Below, piece by piece: positions 1 through 13,279 of a DNA stretch of 64,000 bases. Numbering within the stretch: position 1 is the first letter of the stretch; each line of letters begins with the position of its first letter. Source of the DNA: Homalodisca vitripennis (lineage: Eukaryota > Arthropoda > Insecta > Hemiptera > Cicadellidae); NCBI RefSeq assembly GCF_021130785.1, contig NC_060211.1, forward strand, positions 123,639,001-123,703,000, given 5' to 3'. A model generated the notes under the pieces. That model ran no database searches and had not been told where the DNA came from. It was given only the letters and a program-made list of their open reading frames with translations. The position numbers and the translations under genes were made by a program.

Positions 1-1488
1 CATTGGTGCGATGAGGTTGGCCTCACTGTCAACCCCACCAAGGCTGCTGTGGTTGCCTTTACCAGGAGGCGACAGATGGAGGGCATTGGTCCCTTTCTAT
101 TCAAAGGCTCTCCCGTTGAGCTGAAGTCTGAGGTCAAGTACCTGGGCGTGATCCTAGATAGAGTTCTAAAATGGGGACCTCATCTAGAAAGGGTCATTGC
201 CAGGGGGAAGTGGTCTTTAATGCAATGCAGACGTGTGATAGGTGGGCCCTGGGGACTGAAGCCGAGGCTCTTGTACTGGCTTTATGTTTCCGTGGTCAGA
301 CCTGCACTAATGTACGGAGCTGTTGTCTGGTGGCCAAAAACGGAGGCCAAGACGGTGGTATCTCGTCTGGCGGGTATCCAAAGGATAGCCTGCCTTGCTA
401 TCACTGGGGCTTTTCTTAGTGCGCCAGGCGCGGCTCTGGACTGTTGTCTTAACCTCGCCCCCCTGGAAATTGTCTTTCGGGCTATAGCCAGGAGGAGTGC
501 CTACTGTCTTCAGCAGATGGAACTCTGGTCGGGCTGCAGTGGTGGGCACTGCAGAATTAGCACCCTGATACAGGAGGATGTTCTGCACATGATCTCTGAT
601 CGGATGCCACAAAAGTTTTCCTTTGACAAACCCTTTAGGATTATTTTACCCTCTAGGGATGATTGGTCAGAGGGAAGGAAACCTCTTCCACCAGCGGAGC
701 TCGAATGGTTCACAGACGGCTCTAAAACAAAAAGCGACACAGGCGCTGAAATTCTGGGAGTGAGACCATGTAGGGAGCTTGTGGTCCCTATGGGTCCGTA
801 TCCGACAGTCTTTCTAGCGGAGGTCGCAGCTATCATGGAATGTGCTCGTGAGAATCTTCGTCGGCGATATAGGAGAAAGACGATTAATATTTTCACGGAC
901 AGTCAGGCAACTCTGATGGCGCTGGATTCTTGCGTGATCAAATCCAAACTGGTTTGGGATGGCTATCAGGCCGTTTCCTCCCTTGCCAGAATCAACAATG
1001 TAACCGTTTGTTGGGTTTCTGGTCATGAGGGGATTCTTGGGAACGAAAGAGCTGATGCCCTGACCAACCAAGGCTCAGCGACAATTATGACGGGCCCTCA
1101 ACCGTTCTGCGGTGTTCCAAGGAGTGAATCCGCTAGGGTTGTCTCGAAATGGATTCGCGCGGAGCATGAGAGAAGGTGGAGGTTGCATCCGGGTTTGAGA
1201 ATGAGTAGAATGGTATTACAGTTACCTTCCTCCAGGGTGGCTTCGAACCTTCTCTCATTAAACAGATCAATGTCTTCTAAGGTTATTGGTCTCATTACGG
1301 GGCATGGTCACCTGAGGAAGCATCTTCATAGAGTCGGCATCCTTCAGGAGGATCCGCTCTGTAGAAGGTGTAATGAGCAGGAGGAGACTGCTGAGCACCT
1401 GCTCTTTGATTGCACTGCAATAGCAAGAGAGCGGTATGCCATCTTTGGTAGTTTGGACAGGGTGATTAATTTTCCCAGGAGGACTTGA
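1..1488 (+). CDS. LINE ORF2, C-terminal part (RT end, RNase H, zinc knuckle)
   Basis: The frame is open from base 1 to a TGA at 1486-1488, so the N-terminal part (endonuclease and most of the RT) lies left of the window. The first 23 codons match the end of an RT palm/thumb region (a WC..VGLTVNP.K pattern). An RNase H domain follows. Its acidic residues are visible in FTDGSK (Asp codon 715-717), AEVAAIMECA, IFTDSQAT (Asp codon 898-900) and GNERADAL. The C-terminus has a CX2C...HX4C knuckle (CRRCNEQEETAEHLLFDC) typical of I/Loa/R1-group LINEs. The encoded enzyme would copy element RNA at the target site and remove the RNA strand. No internal stop is seen, so this is a fairly young copy. The exact clade (Loa, I or a relative) is inferred from the RNase H presence and not proven. 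Confidence 0.88.
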   Translation, partial: HWCDEVGLTVNPTKAAVVAFTRRRQMEGIGPFLFKGSPVELKSEVKYLGVILDRVLKWGPHLERVIARGKWSLMQCRRVIGGPWGLKPRLLYWLYVSVVRPALMYGAVVWWPKTEAKTVVSRLAGIQRIACLAITGAFLSAPGAALDCCLNLAPLEIVFRAIARRSAYCLQQMELWSGCSGGHCRISTLIQEDVLHMISDRMPQKFSFDKPFRIILPSRDDWSEGRKPLPPAELEWFTDGSKTKSDTGAEILGVRPCRELVVPMGPYPTVFLAEVAAIMECARENLRRRYRRKTINIFTDSQATLMALDSCVIKSKLVWDGYQAVSSLARINNVTVCWVSGHEGILGNERADALTNQGSATIMTGPQPFCGVPRSESARVVSKWIRAEHERRWRLHPGLRMSRMVLQLPSSRVASNLLSLNRSMSSKVIGLITGHGHLRKHLHRVGILQEDPLCRRCNEQEETAEHLLFDCTAIARERYAIFGSLDRVINFPRRT

Positions 1489-2498
1489 TAGATTGTTTTC
1501 GGCGGTTTGTGGAATTGCTGAAGTTGTAGACTGGTGGGCCTCATAGTGTGTTTCCGGGGTGCGCAAAAAGCCCTTGAGGCTTAAGTGCATGGCAGTAGGC
1601 CGCCCCAAGTGGGAAAAAGTAAAAAATATAATTTATCTTACCCTAGGAAAGATTTTCATTGAAATTCTTGTCGTCTGTAAGTTTCTGGTATAACTTATCA
1701 TTAGGCAACGACTGCAATTTAGTTATTTATTTCAAAAGTAATCTTACAAGCTTCTCTTCTATTTAATTTTGTTTAGTGTATTTCGAATTTAATTTTTCAT
1801 TTTTTAATAATGACGTCTTTATCTTTTTAAAATCGAGTTCAAAATGTATCGAAAAGTTTAATCGCATCGTATAAATTAAATCCAAATAATTTAAATTGTG
1901 AAAAATGTCACGAATTGTTACACTTATCGTCTAATTTTAAATAAAAATTGATCTAACAAGGATAGCCATGTTTTTATATCACTATACAAATGCTCGAAAA
2001 ATGTTATTGAAACGGAGAAAATGAGATTTTAAGTATACTATTTAGTTGTAATGTATTAAGGGGGGCAATTATATAATGTCTATTAATTATAGACACATCT
2101 CTCTTCAAAGTTATTTTTTAAATTTTGTTACAGCGTTAGTTTTTAATCTCGTGTGTAGAGCCGCCCTCTTAGTATTCATAGACATTTAATGTATCTTGTA
2201 CATAGAATGTTAAAAGAATAAATAGTGGGATTATTCCACTGGCACTGGCAATAGCTATTTTGTAAATAGCTGGAACAATATGTTTGGTTAATTTTATTTT
2301 GGCTATTATTTATGTAAGCCCTTTCTTGGTTTTTATGTTTGTTGTATGTCATTTGTTTTCTATAATTTGGGTTATTGTGTGTTTTTCTAATATGGAAAGA
2401 AATTTAATCCCAAAATACAACTGTACATTTCTGATCTTTGAGAGTACTCTATACAATAACAGCTGGTAAAACGACAAACAATAACGTAGTAATCTTAA
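1489..2498 (+). other. LINE 3' UTR and AT-rich flank
   Basis: The first few hundred bases after the stop are less AT-rich and probably belong to the 3' UTR of the upstream LINE. I could not place its 3' end because no clear poly(A) or simple-repeat tail is visible. The remainder is AT-rich sequence without a supported gene. Confidence 0.4.
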
Positions 2499-3427
2499 TC
2501 TATATATATATATAAAAATGAATGTTTGTATGTTTGTCCTTTATGGAATCGTGAACTATTGGACCGATCATGATGAAAATTTGTACGTATATGTATTTTT
2601 CCACGGAGAAGGTTTATAAGCTATGCCCATCCCTTTCCCGATTCAGGATTCCGCCCCACTGGTTACAGAAATACCCATAAGAAATGCATTGCAGCAAACA
2701 TATGTTAACGTCTTTTCAAATTTTTAATCAGCTGTTCTTTGTAAACATATATTACACTTATAGTTTTAAAGCATAGAGTAAGCTTAAGAGAAACGACAAA
2801 TTTTGTTTAAACTGTTTTTGCAATCACTGTTAAACATAGACTTTACTATCCAGATAATACAATTCAAATTTGACGTAAAAATTCACCTTTAACTGCAATA
2901 TTTATTTAATATAAACCATGCTCATGCTTGATCAGAAGAGTAATGCAGATATCATAATTACTATCTTACGTTGGCTACAAATATAAAGAATGTTATAAAA
3001 TCAACCTTAGTTGTTTTTTTTTTGACAGAAGTATGGTTCTCAAAACTCCGTGTGTACATATTCTCTCGATCGAGACAACAAAGCAAGCTCAATCGTGGCA
3101 TCGGAGATATAACTAATTTAATCTAAAATTTATTATAGTAAAAAAAAAAATTTACTAAGTAATATAAGGACTTCGGTTCTTAAGATTTGCGTGCGAAGCC
3201 GTGGGTAACAGCTAGATAGAGGCAGGAATATGGTACATACCTTCATAATACGCCCAAGAGGCTCACGATGGAACGACTATCAATTATCTCAGCAATGTTT
3301 AGAATGTGATAGAAAAAGAATAAGTGAATATAGTGTACTGTTTTCAACGGGAAATTGCGTGCGAAGCCGCGGGCAACTTTTGCAAAAAATTATTGAAATG
3401 CGCAGCAAAGCGCGCCGGGCCCGCTAG
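2499..3427 (+). mobile_element. Helitron-like non-autonomous element
   Basis: The left end begins TCTATATATATATATA after an A. The right end finishes in CTAG followed by T, after a GC-rich stretch (GCGCGCCGGGCCCGCTAG). This matches the Helitron rule of 5'-TC, 3'-CTRR and insertion between A and T without target duplication. No Rep/helicase frame is present, so it is non-autonomous. A second possible Helitron terminus (GCGTGCGAAGCCGTGGG, then CTAG at 3212-3215) lies inside. The 15-mer TTGCGTGCGAAGCCG occurs at both 3187 and 3354, suggesting two nested or tandem ends. Confidence 0.65.
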
Positions 3428-4137
3428 TTTAAATATAAAGACTAATTACATATTAAAATAACTCTGTTTATTCAAAATCGTTTTATTTATATTACAATGC
3501 ATTTGAGTACGCCATATATTCTTTACTCGACAACATACAACATGAGGCATATTACGGATATTTTAGCGTAGCCTAAGTTCCAACATGATTCTAAGTCACG
3601 TGTAATTAATTTCTGAGAACCATGTCTCCTGGTCGATCTTGCTTTGGAAACCTTACATTGGCTGAATCTTGATCAACTTATTTATAATCAAATATTTTGT
3701 ATGGAATGTTTTAATTGAAATATGTTTTTATTAGTTTAACTACTTACTCAAAGTATGGGCTGTTACCTTGAATTCTGCAACTTGTTCACTTACTAGAAGT
3801 TTTAATTTTGTTTGTTTTTTGATGGGACATTTAAAACGTAAAGTTATAATTATTATTTTCAGAGGTACTATCATCCAAATTTTGTTCATATATTTAAAAC
3901 AATAATGCGACTGTTTTAATAACCTACAAACTCTCAACCATTTTCAAATTCCGTATCTAATTTACTTATTTATTAAATATATATACATATATATCGTATG
4001 GGGGACAAAGGCAGCTATCCATAAATAAATAAATTAAAAATTACAATTATTAAAAAGTACGTAAGAACAAAGTTCTTGAGTCATAAATTAAAAATAATAT
4101 TAAGATCTCCCGTCACAAAGCTAAATCCAAATTATTG
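3428..4137. other. AT-rich non-coding stretch
   Basis: No supported gene. It contains short TA and ATAAATA simple-sequence patches (about 3,975-4,035) that border the reverse transcriptase remnant to the right. Confidence 0.4.
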
Positions 4138-4440
4138 AGCCAGTTTAGAGACCCACCCTCTAAACCACTTAGACCAGCTAGACCACCAGAAAACAATCGC
4201 AAAGGGCAGTCGTTTACAATGTGCTCCATTGTCAGAGAGTACTCAACGTGTACTCTGCCGACATCCCAACAACGTTATCCAGAAAGTTTATTTATGCGGA
4301 TGATATTGCCTTAGCCTACCAACATAAGGACATAACGAAAACAGAACAGGCACTCACTGATGATCTTTCATCCTCGCAGATTATTTTAGAGCCTGGAAGT
4401 TAAATCCAAATCCTACTAAAACTGAAGTATTTATTAAAGA
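4138..4440 (+). pseudogene. Decayed reverse transcriptase fragment
   Basis: One frame (4,221-4,403) carries FIYADDIALAYQ, the YADD catalytic box of a non-LTR reverse transcriptase, followed by a KTEQALTDDL helix. The next conserved stretch (WKLNPNPTKTEV-like) continues in another frame around 4,388-4,430. The segment upstream of the YADD box is also out of frame. At least two frameshifts in 300 bp, with no 5' or 3' element ends visible, mark this as an old fragment. It is closer to LINEs with the FIYADDI signature than to the other LINEs in this window. Confidence 0.72.
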
Positions 4441-7400
4441 TAGTGGTATTTAGTAAGCTAGGTAACAGATTAAGATTGACGAAGTGACATAAAATAAGTA
4501 AAATCTAATTTTGGTATCTTTCACCTTTCCCCAAACTAACATTAAGTAAATCACAAGCCGAGTAACTTGTTCTTAGCCACTGGTAGTACATTAAAAGCGA
4601 GGCTACTACTGGATAGCAGGCCAAATTCAAGCCAATTTACTTCATACGAAAATGCATTATTCAATATTTTAAAAAATTAATGAAGGAATTTTAATCCTAA
4701 ATTTTAATTAATAAAACTGTACTATGTACATTTTGCACAAGACATGTGGCCTAAGATCAATTAGTGTAAAATCTAAATTTTAATTATCCGCTATATTAAA
4801 AGTGAAATATTATTCAAATAAGATTTAATACAGTTATAATTTAATTATTTAATTTAAAACGGATCATTATTATACTTTTTATGTTTACTGCAAATAATTC
4901 ACAAATTTAGTAAATGTAATATTGAACTTTTCTTTTGAATATTTGCTTATAGCTGAGACAAAAAGAATTCAAACATGCAGTCATAGATTCCATTATAAAA
5001 CTGCTACTTAGATTATATGATGTTCTAGAGAGCTTAAGAATTATAAGTTTACAAAATTTTAGAGAAATGTTAAGAATTTCTAGATGCGTAGTATTTAGAA
5101 ACACTTTGTGTATAAGAAATACGTAAATATCACAATGAATGAAGTTTTGCTTCAAGTTTTCGATAATAATTAGTTAGTATAAGACTCTTACAAGTATTTA
5201 TATGAGTAATGAAATATTGTGAAGTATCATTTTAAGTAGAATTTGCCACGTAAATTCCTTGTAAACACACATTTTTGGCTGATCTTCAGTTAAACTTATA
5301 AGTATGGTCTGAAGAATTTAATTTCTCCCTGTCTGTCTATCTGCTTTCTGTTCAAACATTTCGGAAACAAAACAACTACAGAGTTGAATGTTACCATTAA
5401 GCTTCATTTCTACTAGAGGAGAACCGAGTTCAGTAATTGTTGTATGACTCTCAATGGAATATTTTTAACGTTAGCGAATATTTTTTATAGGTCTTATGGA
5501 TATCCATGATAACAACGATAATATGACAGAATAAATAAATTTTAATAATTGCATGCAATCATAAGTAATTTGAGGATGTAGGAATGTTTTATTGAGTGAC
5601 GCAAAAATTATAGTAGAAAGTCTATGTTAAATTTTGGACGACAAGATTTGATTTCCGTTTACTATAACACCTTATTTCACAGGTATAACACCTTTATTAT
5701 TTGAACATAGCTATGAAATATAACACAATGAAAAAAATGTAATGAATTAAATGGAAAGATATCTAGAGAAAGATTTTATTCGCAGACTTTCAATTGTGAA
5801 AGCAATTTAATTTTTGCATTGGCAATAACATGTTCGAATATGGTGAATTTCCATCCATGCCATTTGGCTAAACGTAATGTTTGAGTCAATACCTTGTCTT
5901 TCTATCTAACCGCCCGCAGAACACCTCCTGAATTAAATTACCTAGGTATAGATAAGAAATTCTGCATACGACCTCAGAAAAGGTGGTTACACGAATGTTC
6001 TGTGATGCTTTCCTACCTTTTATAATTAGGTAACGATAAGTACTAAAGAAAACCAATGTATACTTCATTAATAGAATGTCTCCAGTGTGATTTCCCCGAG
6101 GAGCGGCGAGTTCAGTGCTCAATTGATAGCTGGAGTTCTATCACATATCGCTGTCAGGCCGGACACCTGGCACCGGGCATACTGTCACGTCGCTTTGCAG
6201 TCTGGTTAATATTAACCTTTTCTCTATGTATTATTGACCCAAAAAGGATCACTCTCTAATAAAAATATATTTTATTAAACACTTTAAAATTAGTTTAGAA
6301 ATATATTTGTGTATTTTGAACAAATTTTATAGTTACATCATGTCATAAAAAATAGTTTATAATTATATTAAATAACAATGCTATTATAATTGAGGAAATG
6401 TATAAGTATTTGGGGTAATTTAGTTTAATATCTCAGATAAGAAATTTTGAGAATATTTTTATGTGCTGCAACCAGCTTTCAATAAGGAAAAGATTTTTTG
6501 ATGTTAAACTGATAGCCATTTGTAATAAATTACCCGAATATAGGAAAATTTGAACAAATTTTAACCACTGAACGTGAACTGGGAGGTTTATAAAGTAGTA
6601 AATATAGGCTTACATTGAAATTATGGTCTATATGACACGTTTTAACTTGTACATGAGATATATCTTCAGGCAGTAAGATGTTTCATTTTATGAAAAAATC
6701 AGTTTTTTAAGGAAAACAAAAATTTAAAAACGGATTATTTCTAGAATTATATTTCTTAAATAATATGATTTTGGTAATAAGTTATAAAATAAACAAAATA
6801 TGTGTCTCATCTCCGAAACTATAGCTTTATATGTTCTTAAAAATTACACAATATATCTTCCATAGATTTTATTTGGGATTTTTTGTGAAATGGCTTTAAT
6901 TTCTAGCTATAAATGCCTATAATTTCAGGTGGTGATAACAAATGTATAAACTTTCAAGTAAGTTATCTAAATCAATTAAAATTTAAAAATCCCAATCCAA
7001 AATCGTATTGTAGCCTCGCTCTGCAGATCTCTTAAGTACATTTTCTTCCTTGAACTTATCTTTAAACGTTTCCTTTGAAGTAAGTAAATAAACTTTGTAA
7101 ACAACTGGTTAGCAATTATTTCAGAATTAATAATATAGTTTTTTTTTTAATTTTACTTAGACAATTTTGTGCTAATTAAATAGCTGTTAGTAACAGAAAG
7201 AATGCGAAGATATAATTTAATAGGTACAATACTAATATTTCATATTGTATGATAGAACAGTAATGTTCTACGAGACGTGCGTTAGGAAAACCAAAACGGA
7301 TAATTAAATAAGTTACATGTCAATGAATGATATGTCTTAATCTATATTAAATATTTCTAAAACTTACCTCTCTCCTGATTATTCAACTGATTCTTCAGTT

Positions 7401-7505
7401 AATTTATTAAATCTGAACCATCGTATGAAGTTGCTTTAGCCAGCTTTCAATAGAACAAATAAATTGGGAGAAACAGCTAAAGGATATCGTCTGCATTAGA
7501 GCTAT

Positions 7506-7509
<4 letters not shown>
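4441..7509. other. AT-rich intergenic DNA
   Basis: Frames here are short, low-complexity and without recognisable domains. I see no gene, RNA gene or transposon terminus that can be supported. Confidence 0.4.

Positions 7510-7510
<1 letters not shown>

Positions 7511-7585
<75 letters not shown>
7511..7585. repeat. (AT)n microsatellite
   Basis: About 75 bp of uninterrupted AT dinucleotides. Confidence 0.97.
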
Positions 7586-7589
<4 letters not shown>

Positions 7590-8368
7590 CTTGCTGTATA
7601 TATTGTTGGGATTAGGAAGTAGTAGGTAGTAGTTTTGATTCAACTTTTTTATGTACGGAACATTGCATTCCTCCCCCCCCTCCACCATCCTGGGTATAGC
7701 AGAGTGATTTTAGTCATTCAGTTCCCATGGTTACAGTTTGTTAGGATATGAAGTGTCACTTTTGTTAAAACATGTGATTTATGTAAACAAGTATCAAGTA
7801 TAAAATGTTGACATAATAAACGTTTTCAGTAATTGCAATCAAAATAAGAGTGTATACTGCACTTTAATAATTGTATTAACCAAACTGAAATCCAAATAGT
7901 GTAGCGTTTATATTTCAAAATGATTTATCTCTTTGCAGTAATATTACTTGAATACTAATGGTGTGAATAAATCATTTACTGAATAATATAAAATAAAGGG
8001 ACTTTGGGATTATACCAACCACACCTAGACATAAATCGTTATTTGACATTTTGCTTCTACTGATTACTAGATTAGCGTAGAGCAATATTTAGTCAATATA
8101 AAACAGGAATTGTCTTATCGCAAACCCCTCCCCATCCTCAGACAGAGGTCAAAGTCGAGCGGTCTAGTAGATAACGTGATTGCACAGTCTCGCCGCCCGT
8201 TCAGCTGTAGCGTCACTTTGTTGTACTTCCGTGTTTTACCCCTACATTTCTCCAAACACAAAAAAATCAACAAAAACAAACATTACCAAACAAAAACTAA
8301 ACTCTGTACGGTATTGAAAAAAACACACAAAACTTGATTTTATTCTTGATTACACCCTATCACCCAAA
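7586..8368. other. Spacer ending in a GC-richer block before the LINE
   Basis: Mostly AT-rich. From about 8,105 to 8,250 the composition rises and the plus strand is open for 75 codons, but nothing in the translation resembles a known protein. This block directly precedes the truncated LINE and could be a leftover of its 5' UTR joined by an internal deletion, or simply flank. Confidence 0.3.
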
Positions 8369-9878
8369 ATGCGAGTGCCTCCGGCCTTTCCAATCAAGTT
8401 CATTAAGAGCACTCTGCCAGTCACCCTCCCAGTTATTACTGCAATATTTAATCAATCTTTAATGTCCTCATCTTTTCCAGATATATGGAAGCGTGCTCAA
8501 ATCCGTCCTTTAAATAAGTGTTCTTCCAGTAAAGCTCCATCTGATTTAAGACCTATTAGTATACTGCCTGCACTATCCAAGTGTTTAGAAAGAATAGTCC
8601 ACCAACAATTCTCCCGTTTTATTGACAGTGGCAATATTTTGTCAGTATTTCAATCTGGGTTTCGCCCTCACCACAGTACTGTCACAGTCCTTTTAAAAAT
8701 CACAGAAGATATAAGACTTGCTATGGACAAGCGACAAGCTACAATTTTGACTCTATTCGATTTTTCCAAGGCCTTTGACTGCGTGTATCACCCTCTTTTA
8801 CTGATCAAATTGAAGAGGTATGGTTTCTCTGATGGTTGTGTCAGGTGGGTGGGGTCATATCTCTCCGAGCGACAGCAGCGTGTGAAGACTGACAATGGGT
8901 GCTCCGAGTGGAAACCTGTCACCCGAGGGGTGCCTCAGGGTTCTGTACTTGGACCACTTCTGTTTACACTCTACATTAATGACATAACTACTAGCATCCT
9001 ACACTCAAAGTTCCATCTGTACGCTGACGATTTACAAATTTACCGCCACTTTTCACCTAATGAGATGGACACTTGTGTACAAGTAATGAACTCTGATATT
9101 GATTCAATAGCTTACTGGACTTGCAGACATGGACTGAAACTTAACGAAACCAAGACTAACTGTATTTTAATAGGCTATCAAAGGCTTATTACTAAAATCG
9201 ACATTAATACTGCTCCAAGACTGATACTGAACAACAAAGAAATAGTTTACAATGAAAAAGTAAAAAACCTGGGAATAACTATCAACAAAAACCTGGGATG
9301 GGCTGATCAGGTGTCACTAATGTGTAATAGGGGTTTTGCCTGTATACATGGCCTCAAGCGATTTGCACAATACTTGCCGTTGGATGTTAGAGTGATGCTG
9401 GTGAAAACTCTAGTTTTACCTCACTTCAATTACTGTGACGTGGTGGTCAATGACATGACTGTTGACCTTTCTAGCAAAATTCGGCGTGCACAGAATTATT
9501 GTATTCGGTTTATTTTCAACTTACGACGTGATGATCACGTATGTCCTTATTTTGAGCAATTATCCCTTTAAAATCCAAAGAACTTATCCAAGAGATCTTC
9601 ATGTACTTATTCTGTTGCACGCACTAATCCACAATGGTTGTCCAAGTTATTTGGCCCAAAGTTTCGTTTTTATGTCTGATATTAGTGCACTTAGAACTCG
9701 TAGGGGTGCATCTTTATTATCAACTCCAATTCATAAGACAACCTTATATAATAAATCTTTCACTGTTTCCGCATGTAGATTGTGGAACGCTCTCCCAGAC
9801 AACATCAGAAATATTGACAAGCGCGATCGCTTTGGGGCGGAGGTTATGGCCTTTCTGCTGCGGACTCGGCGGGAGTGA
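8369..9878 (+). pseudogene. CR1/Jockey-type LINE reverse transcriptase, 5'-truncated and frameshifted
   Basis: Two overlapping frames together cover most of an RT without RNase H. The first (8,369-9,571) shows the fingers/palm order: FDFSKAFDCVYH (first catalytic Asp), GVPQGSVLGPLLF, then YADDLQIY (catalytic Asp pair). The second (about 9,560-9,878) holds the thumb/C-terminal region ending in CRLWNALPDNIRN, typical of CR1/Jockey-like LINEs. The +1 shift between them lies near 9,560. The endonuclease and ORF1 are missing, so the copy is 5'-truncated within the N-terminal RT, around 8,385. The true original start is lost; the ATG at 8,369 is probably incidental. Confidence 0.85.
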
Positions 9879-10231
9879 CGGTTGGTGGTTCTTGCGGTCA
9901 CACTTGGGGTAACTGTATGTAAGGGGCGTGAATGGGGAATGAAAGCTAATTAGGATAGGATAGTTTTATTAGTTGCCTGTTGTATTAAAGAGATTTATGT
10001 CAGAGTTTAATCTAAATGGTTAATTTTAATTATAATTGATATATACATTATGTTACATCCAATATGTAATTAATTATTAAAGTGATTTAGTTTAGGTGTC
10101 AGTTACAATGTTGTAATAGGTATGATTATATTTTACTTTGTTTGTTTTGTTTGAAGGTTAAGTCGTAGAGAGGACTTTTAAGTCCTAACTTCGCCTCTGT
10201 AAATAAAGACATTTTTCATTTCATTTCATTT
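8385..10231 (+). mobile_element. 5'-truncated LINE insertion with (CATTT)n tail
   Basis: The body is the RT remnant. After it comes a 3' UTR of about 350 bp ending with AATAAAG, then a short run of CATTT/TCATT pentamers (10,216-10,235). A short simple-repeat tail instead of poly(A) is typical of the CR1/L2 group. The left edge is approximate and no target duplication was identified. Confidence 0.6.
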
Positions 10232-10261
10232 CATCAGCGCGGGTGATGCCCCGCGCTGATG
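10232..10261. repeat. Perfect 12-bp hairpin at the LINE tail
   Basis: CATCAGCGCGGG (10,232-10,243) is followed by a 6-nt spacer and its exact reverse complement (10,250-10,261). It is much more GC-rich than its surroundings and starts inside the last CATTT unit of the LINE tail. Confidence 0.85.
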
Positions 10262-13200
10262 TCAACGAAAGAAAAACATCCCTCGAGATACTGATAGTAC
10301 CTATCAGTAAAATATCAAATTCTAGAGGGGCTGATCAGAAATATAAATTGAATTGTAATGGAAAGGCAATCATGTACCGTGCAAAAAACTTATATAATCA
10401 TGTGATGCCGCGCGGGCTGCCGTAATCGGGATTCTCGAGAAAGATAAGATAACAGCGACAAGAATACCTGGAAATTCATGTTGATTGATGGAATGTTAGT
10501 TCTGTTACTCAACTACATCGTTTTATAACGTTCTAAGTTCATTGAAAAAAGTTTAAGCGTTGGGGGCATTATAACGGAATCTGACCCCATTAACAATTAT
10601 TGATAATCGTTGCAAGTTTGTAATATTTAGTAATTAAAGAGTTGTTTTTCGTTCTATTATGTTTGTTTCTATTAAATATTTTTGTGATGTGGTCGTTATA
10701 ATCCCAAAGTACCAAAATAAATGTAGTGAAATCCAAGGCTGGCTTTGAATGCGCTTCATCACCAGGACAATGACATATTTAAAGTGCTAGAGTCTAATAG
10801 AAAAGAATAAATCTTATAAATTAAAATTATGTAAGACGAGTCAAAGAATAAATTTAAGATTGTGAGTATTTCTAGTTTATAGTTACTATAGTTTATGTAA
10901 ACAAAAATAATTATTAATGTTCAGCTATAGCTAGTCAGCGTACTGAAGTTGCAACTAATAAGTGATAATTCAAATCACCCATGCAAGAACTCATTAAGTT
11001 TCGGGATGAAACATAAGACTGTATTGTTGTGGGGCAAATTTTTTAAAATTTATGAATATCGAAACATTGACAATGACATGATAAATGTAAGTGTCCAAGT
11101 GACAGACCCCTCAGTTACGCCAACAAAAACTCTTACTTTGGCGTGGCCTTGTGCTGGATATTTATAAATATCAAATGTTGGCTTTATATTATAAAAGAAG
11201 TCCATTTAACTATCTAATATATACAAATTCATAAAGCTTTTTTATATAGTAAACACTGATAGAACAAAAATCTCTGGTTATATTAGGTTATAGTACCACC
11301 ACTTGAAGGTATACACTAAGGTTTAAGTTTAATAGAGTCCATTTAGGAAATGACAACTATTTTAGAGATATTTTAAACTTTAAGCAGTGATTACGCTTGC
11401 TGATGTTTTCATAACACAATTAACTAACGGGATAGCCAGAACCAATTAAAACGTTTAAGCTTGATTACAAAATATGGGTATTTTACTAACATTCAAATAG
11501 AAGATAATAAATAAAACCTAACCACAAATTATGGGTATTTAACTTTCAGTATTTTCTCGTAATTAATTAAATACAACTTTTACAATAACTGATACGACAA
11601 TGTGTCAACATTAAATGAAGATATATAAAAAATAATTTAAATCTCTAAGGGTTGTAGAACAAGATAAAACCTATTTATAGATGATTTATTTAACTTAATA
11701 TTTAATTTAATCTATCTATTCACCTTACAGTTAAATGCAGGAATACGGAACATCACGAATTATATGTCTAGTTTTCATAAGGCTACATGGAAATCTTCAA
11801 GTTCATAGCAAATACATTACACATTACGTGTTACTCAGATTTCTTAAAAAATATTTATTTTGAGATATCTCGAGTGAATATATTTCGAGCCTATCATCAA
11901 CGTCTTCAAAGTTTAAAAGTATATATTTGAGTCTATGGTTCAGTTAGTTTTGAAAATATGCGGACTAATACAATTACAATTTATCCGCATACGACGTTGA
12001 GTAATAAATATATCAAATTAAAGGTCTCTATTAGAAGAATACAATGCTGTCACTTAATTGTTTTATCTTTTAAAGTTACACCGGTTTACAAGAAAGATAA
12101 AATGTAGGTCCTGTTTTAAATGGCTTAATAATCATTTCTTCACTCGATTTCAGGAATTAAAATCTTGTAAATGAATATTAGAGCTAAGAAATATTTTTTA
12201 TTTCAGTTAGTGACTCTCCACGTGTAATAGATGATGATCCACAAGATTAAGATTCTCTTGTGCCACATATAAGCCCTTTTCAAAAACCTCATATATTAAT
12301 TCATTATGACTTTTCTCAAAACTTGATTCCAGTATATATTTATATTTATACCTAGACTCGTGGCAACATTACAAAATATTAAAATAACGTTTGAGCGTAT
12401 TAACTGTGTTGGTATTAAAATAAAACTCTACTATATAATAATTAAAAAAGTACTACTTATATCATTTTAAGATCCGGGTTTAAATGTTGTTAAATCGTTC
12501 CTAGAAAGATATTTTCGCTCTGAAAATTAATAAAATAAAGTTAATGTTTATTTTCTGGTAATTGACTATATAATTTTATTTGTATTATTGTTAATCGTTT
12601 TCTTTCTTGATTGGCAAAAACATTTGAACGGCAAAATTATTCCCAAATTTAATGCTGTACATAAGTGTATCTAGTATTAACTGAACCTTAAATTAAATCG
12701 AAGGAGATCAACGTCAGTGGAGGCAGGACAGCCAACTTGTCAGAACATGTTAGAGTGACCATGATGAATGAGACTGACCGAGCCGCCCCGACAGTTAAAA
12801 CTGGATTAATTCTTTTCTTTCATATTAGTTTCTAATATCCTATATTTTTACTAATACTAAATAATGTTTACAGTTATAGCACTAATTCTTAATAGTAAAT
12901 TTCTCCTATATCTCTTGTAGTGAACCCAGGATAGTGAATTACATAATAGATGTATATTAAAATTTATGTTCAAAAAGTCCATTTCAATAAATTTCACTTT
13001 AGGAATTTATAATTTAATTATAATACTTTTTAAAATTATTATATAGTGAAAATTTTTTCTAATACTTATTCTCAAAACACAAGCATCTACAACACATGTA
13101 TAAAAACGCAATGAGTAAACAACAATGATAAAATTTACAATATTTTCAGCTTAGAAAAATCACTTCATTTCCATAATACGGCATGCCGCGGCTTTTATGG

Positions 13201-13279
13201 CCATTTCAATATATTGGCTAAAGTAAGTTATATATTTTTATTTATTTATTCGTCGTTTAATCTTTGCTATTGGGATACG
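10262..13279. other. AT-rich intergenic DNA
   Basis: Only short frames without recognisable domains. I see no supported gene or element. Confidence 0.4.

Noticed and set aside
8110..8337. 75-codon frame ahead of the LINE
   Set aside because: No recognisable domain; the second half is low-complexity lysine/asparagine.
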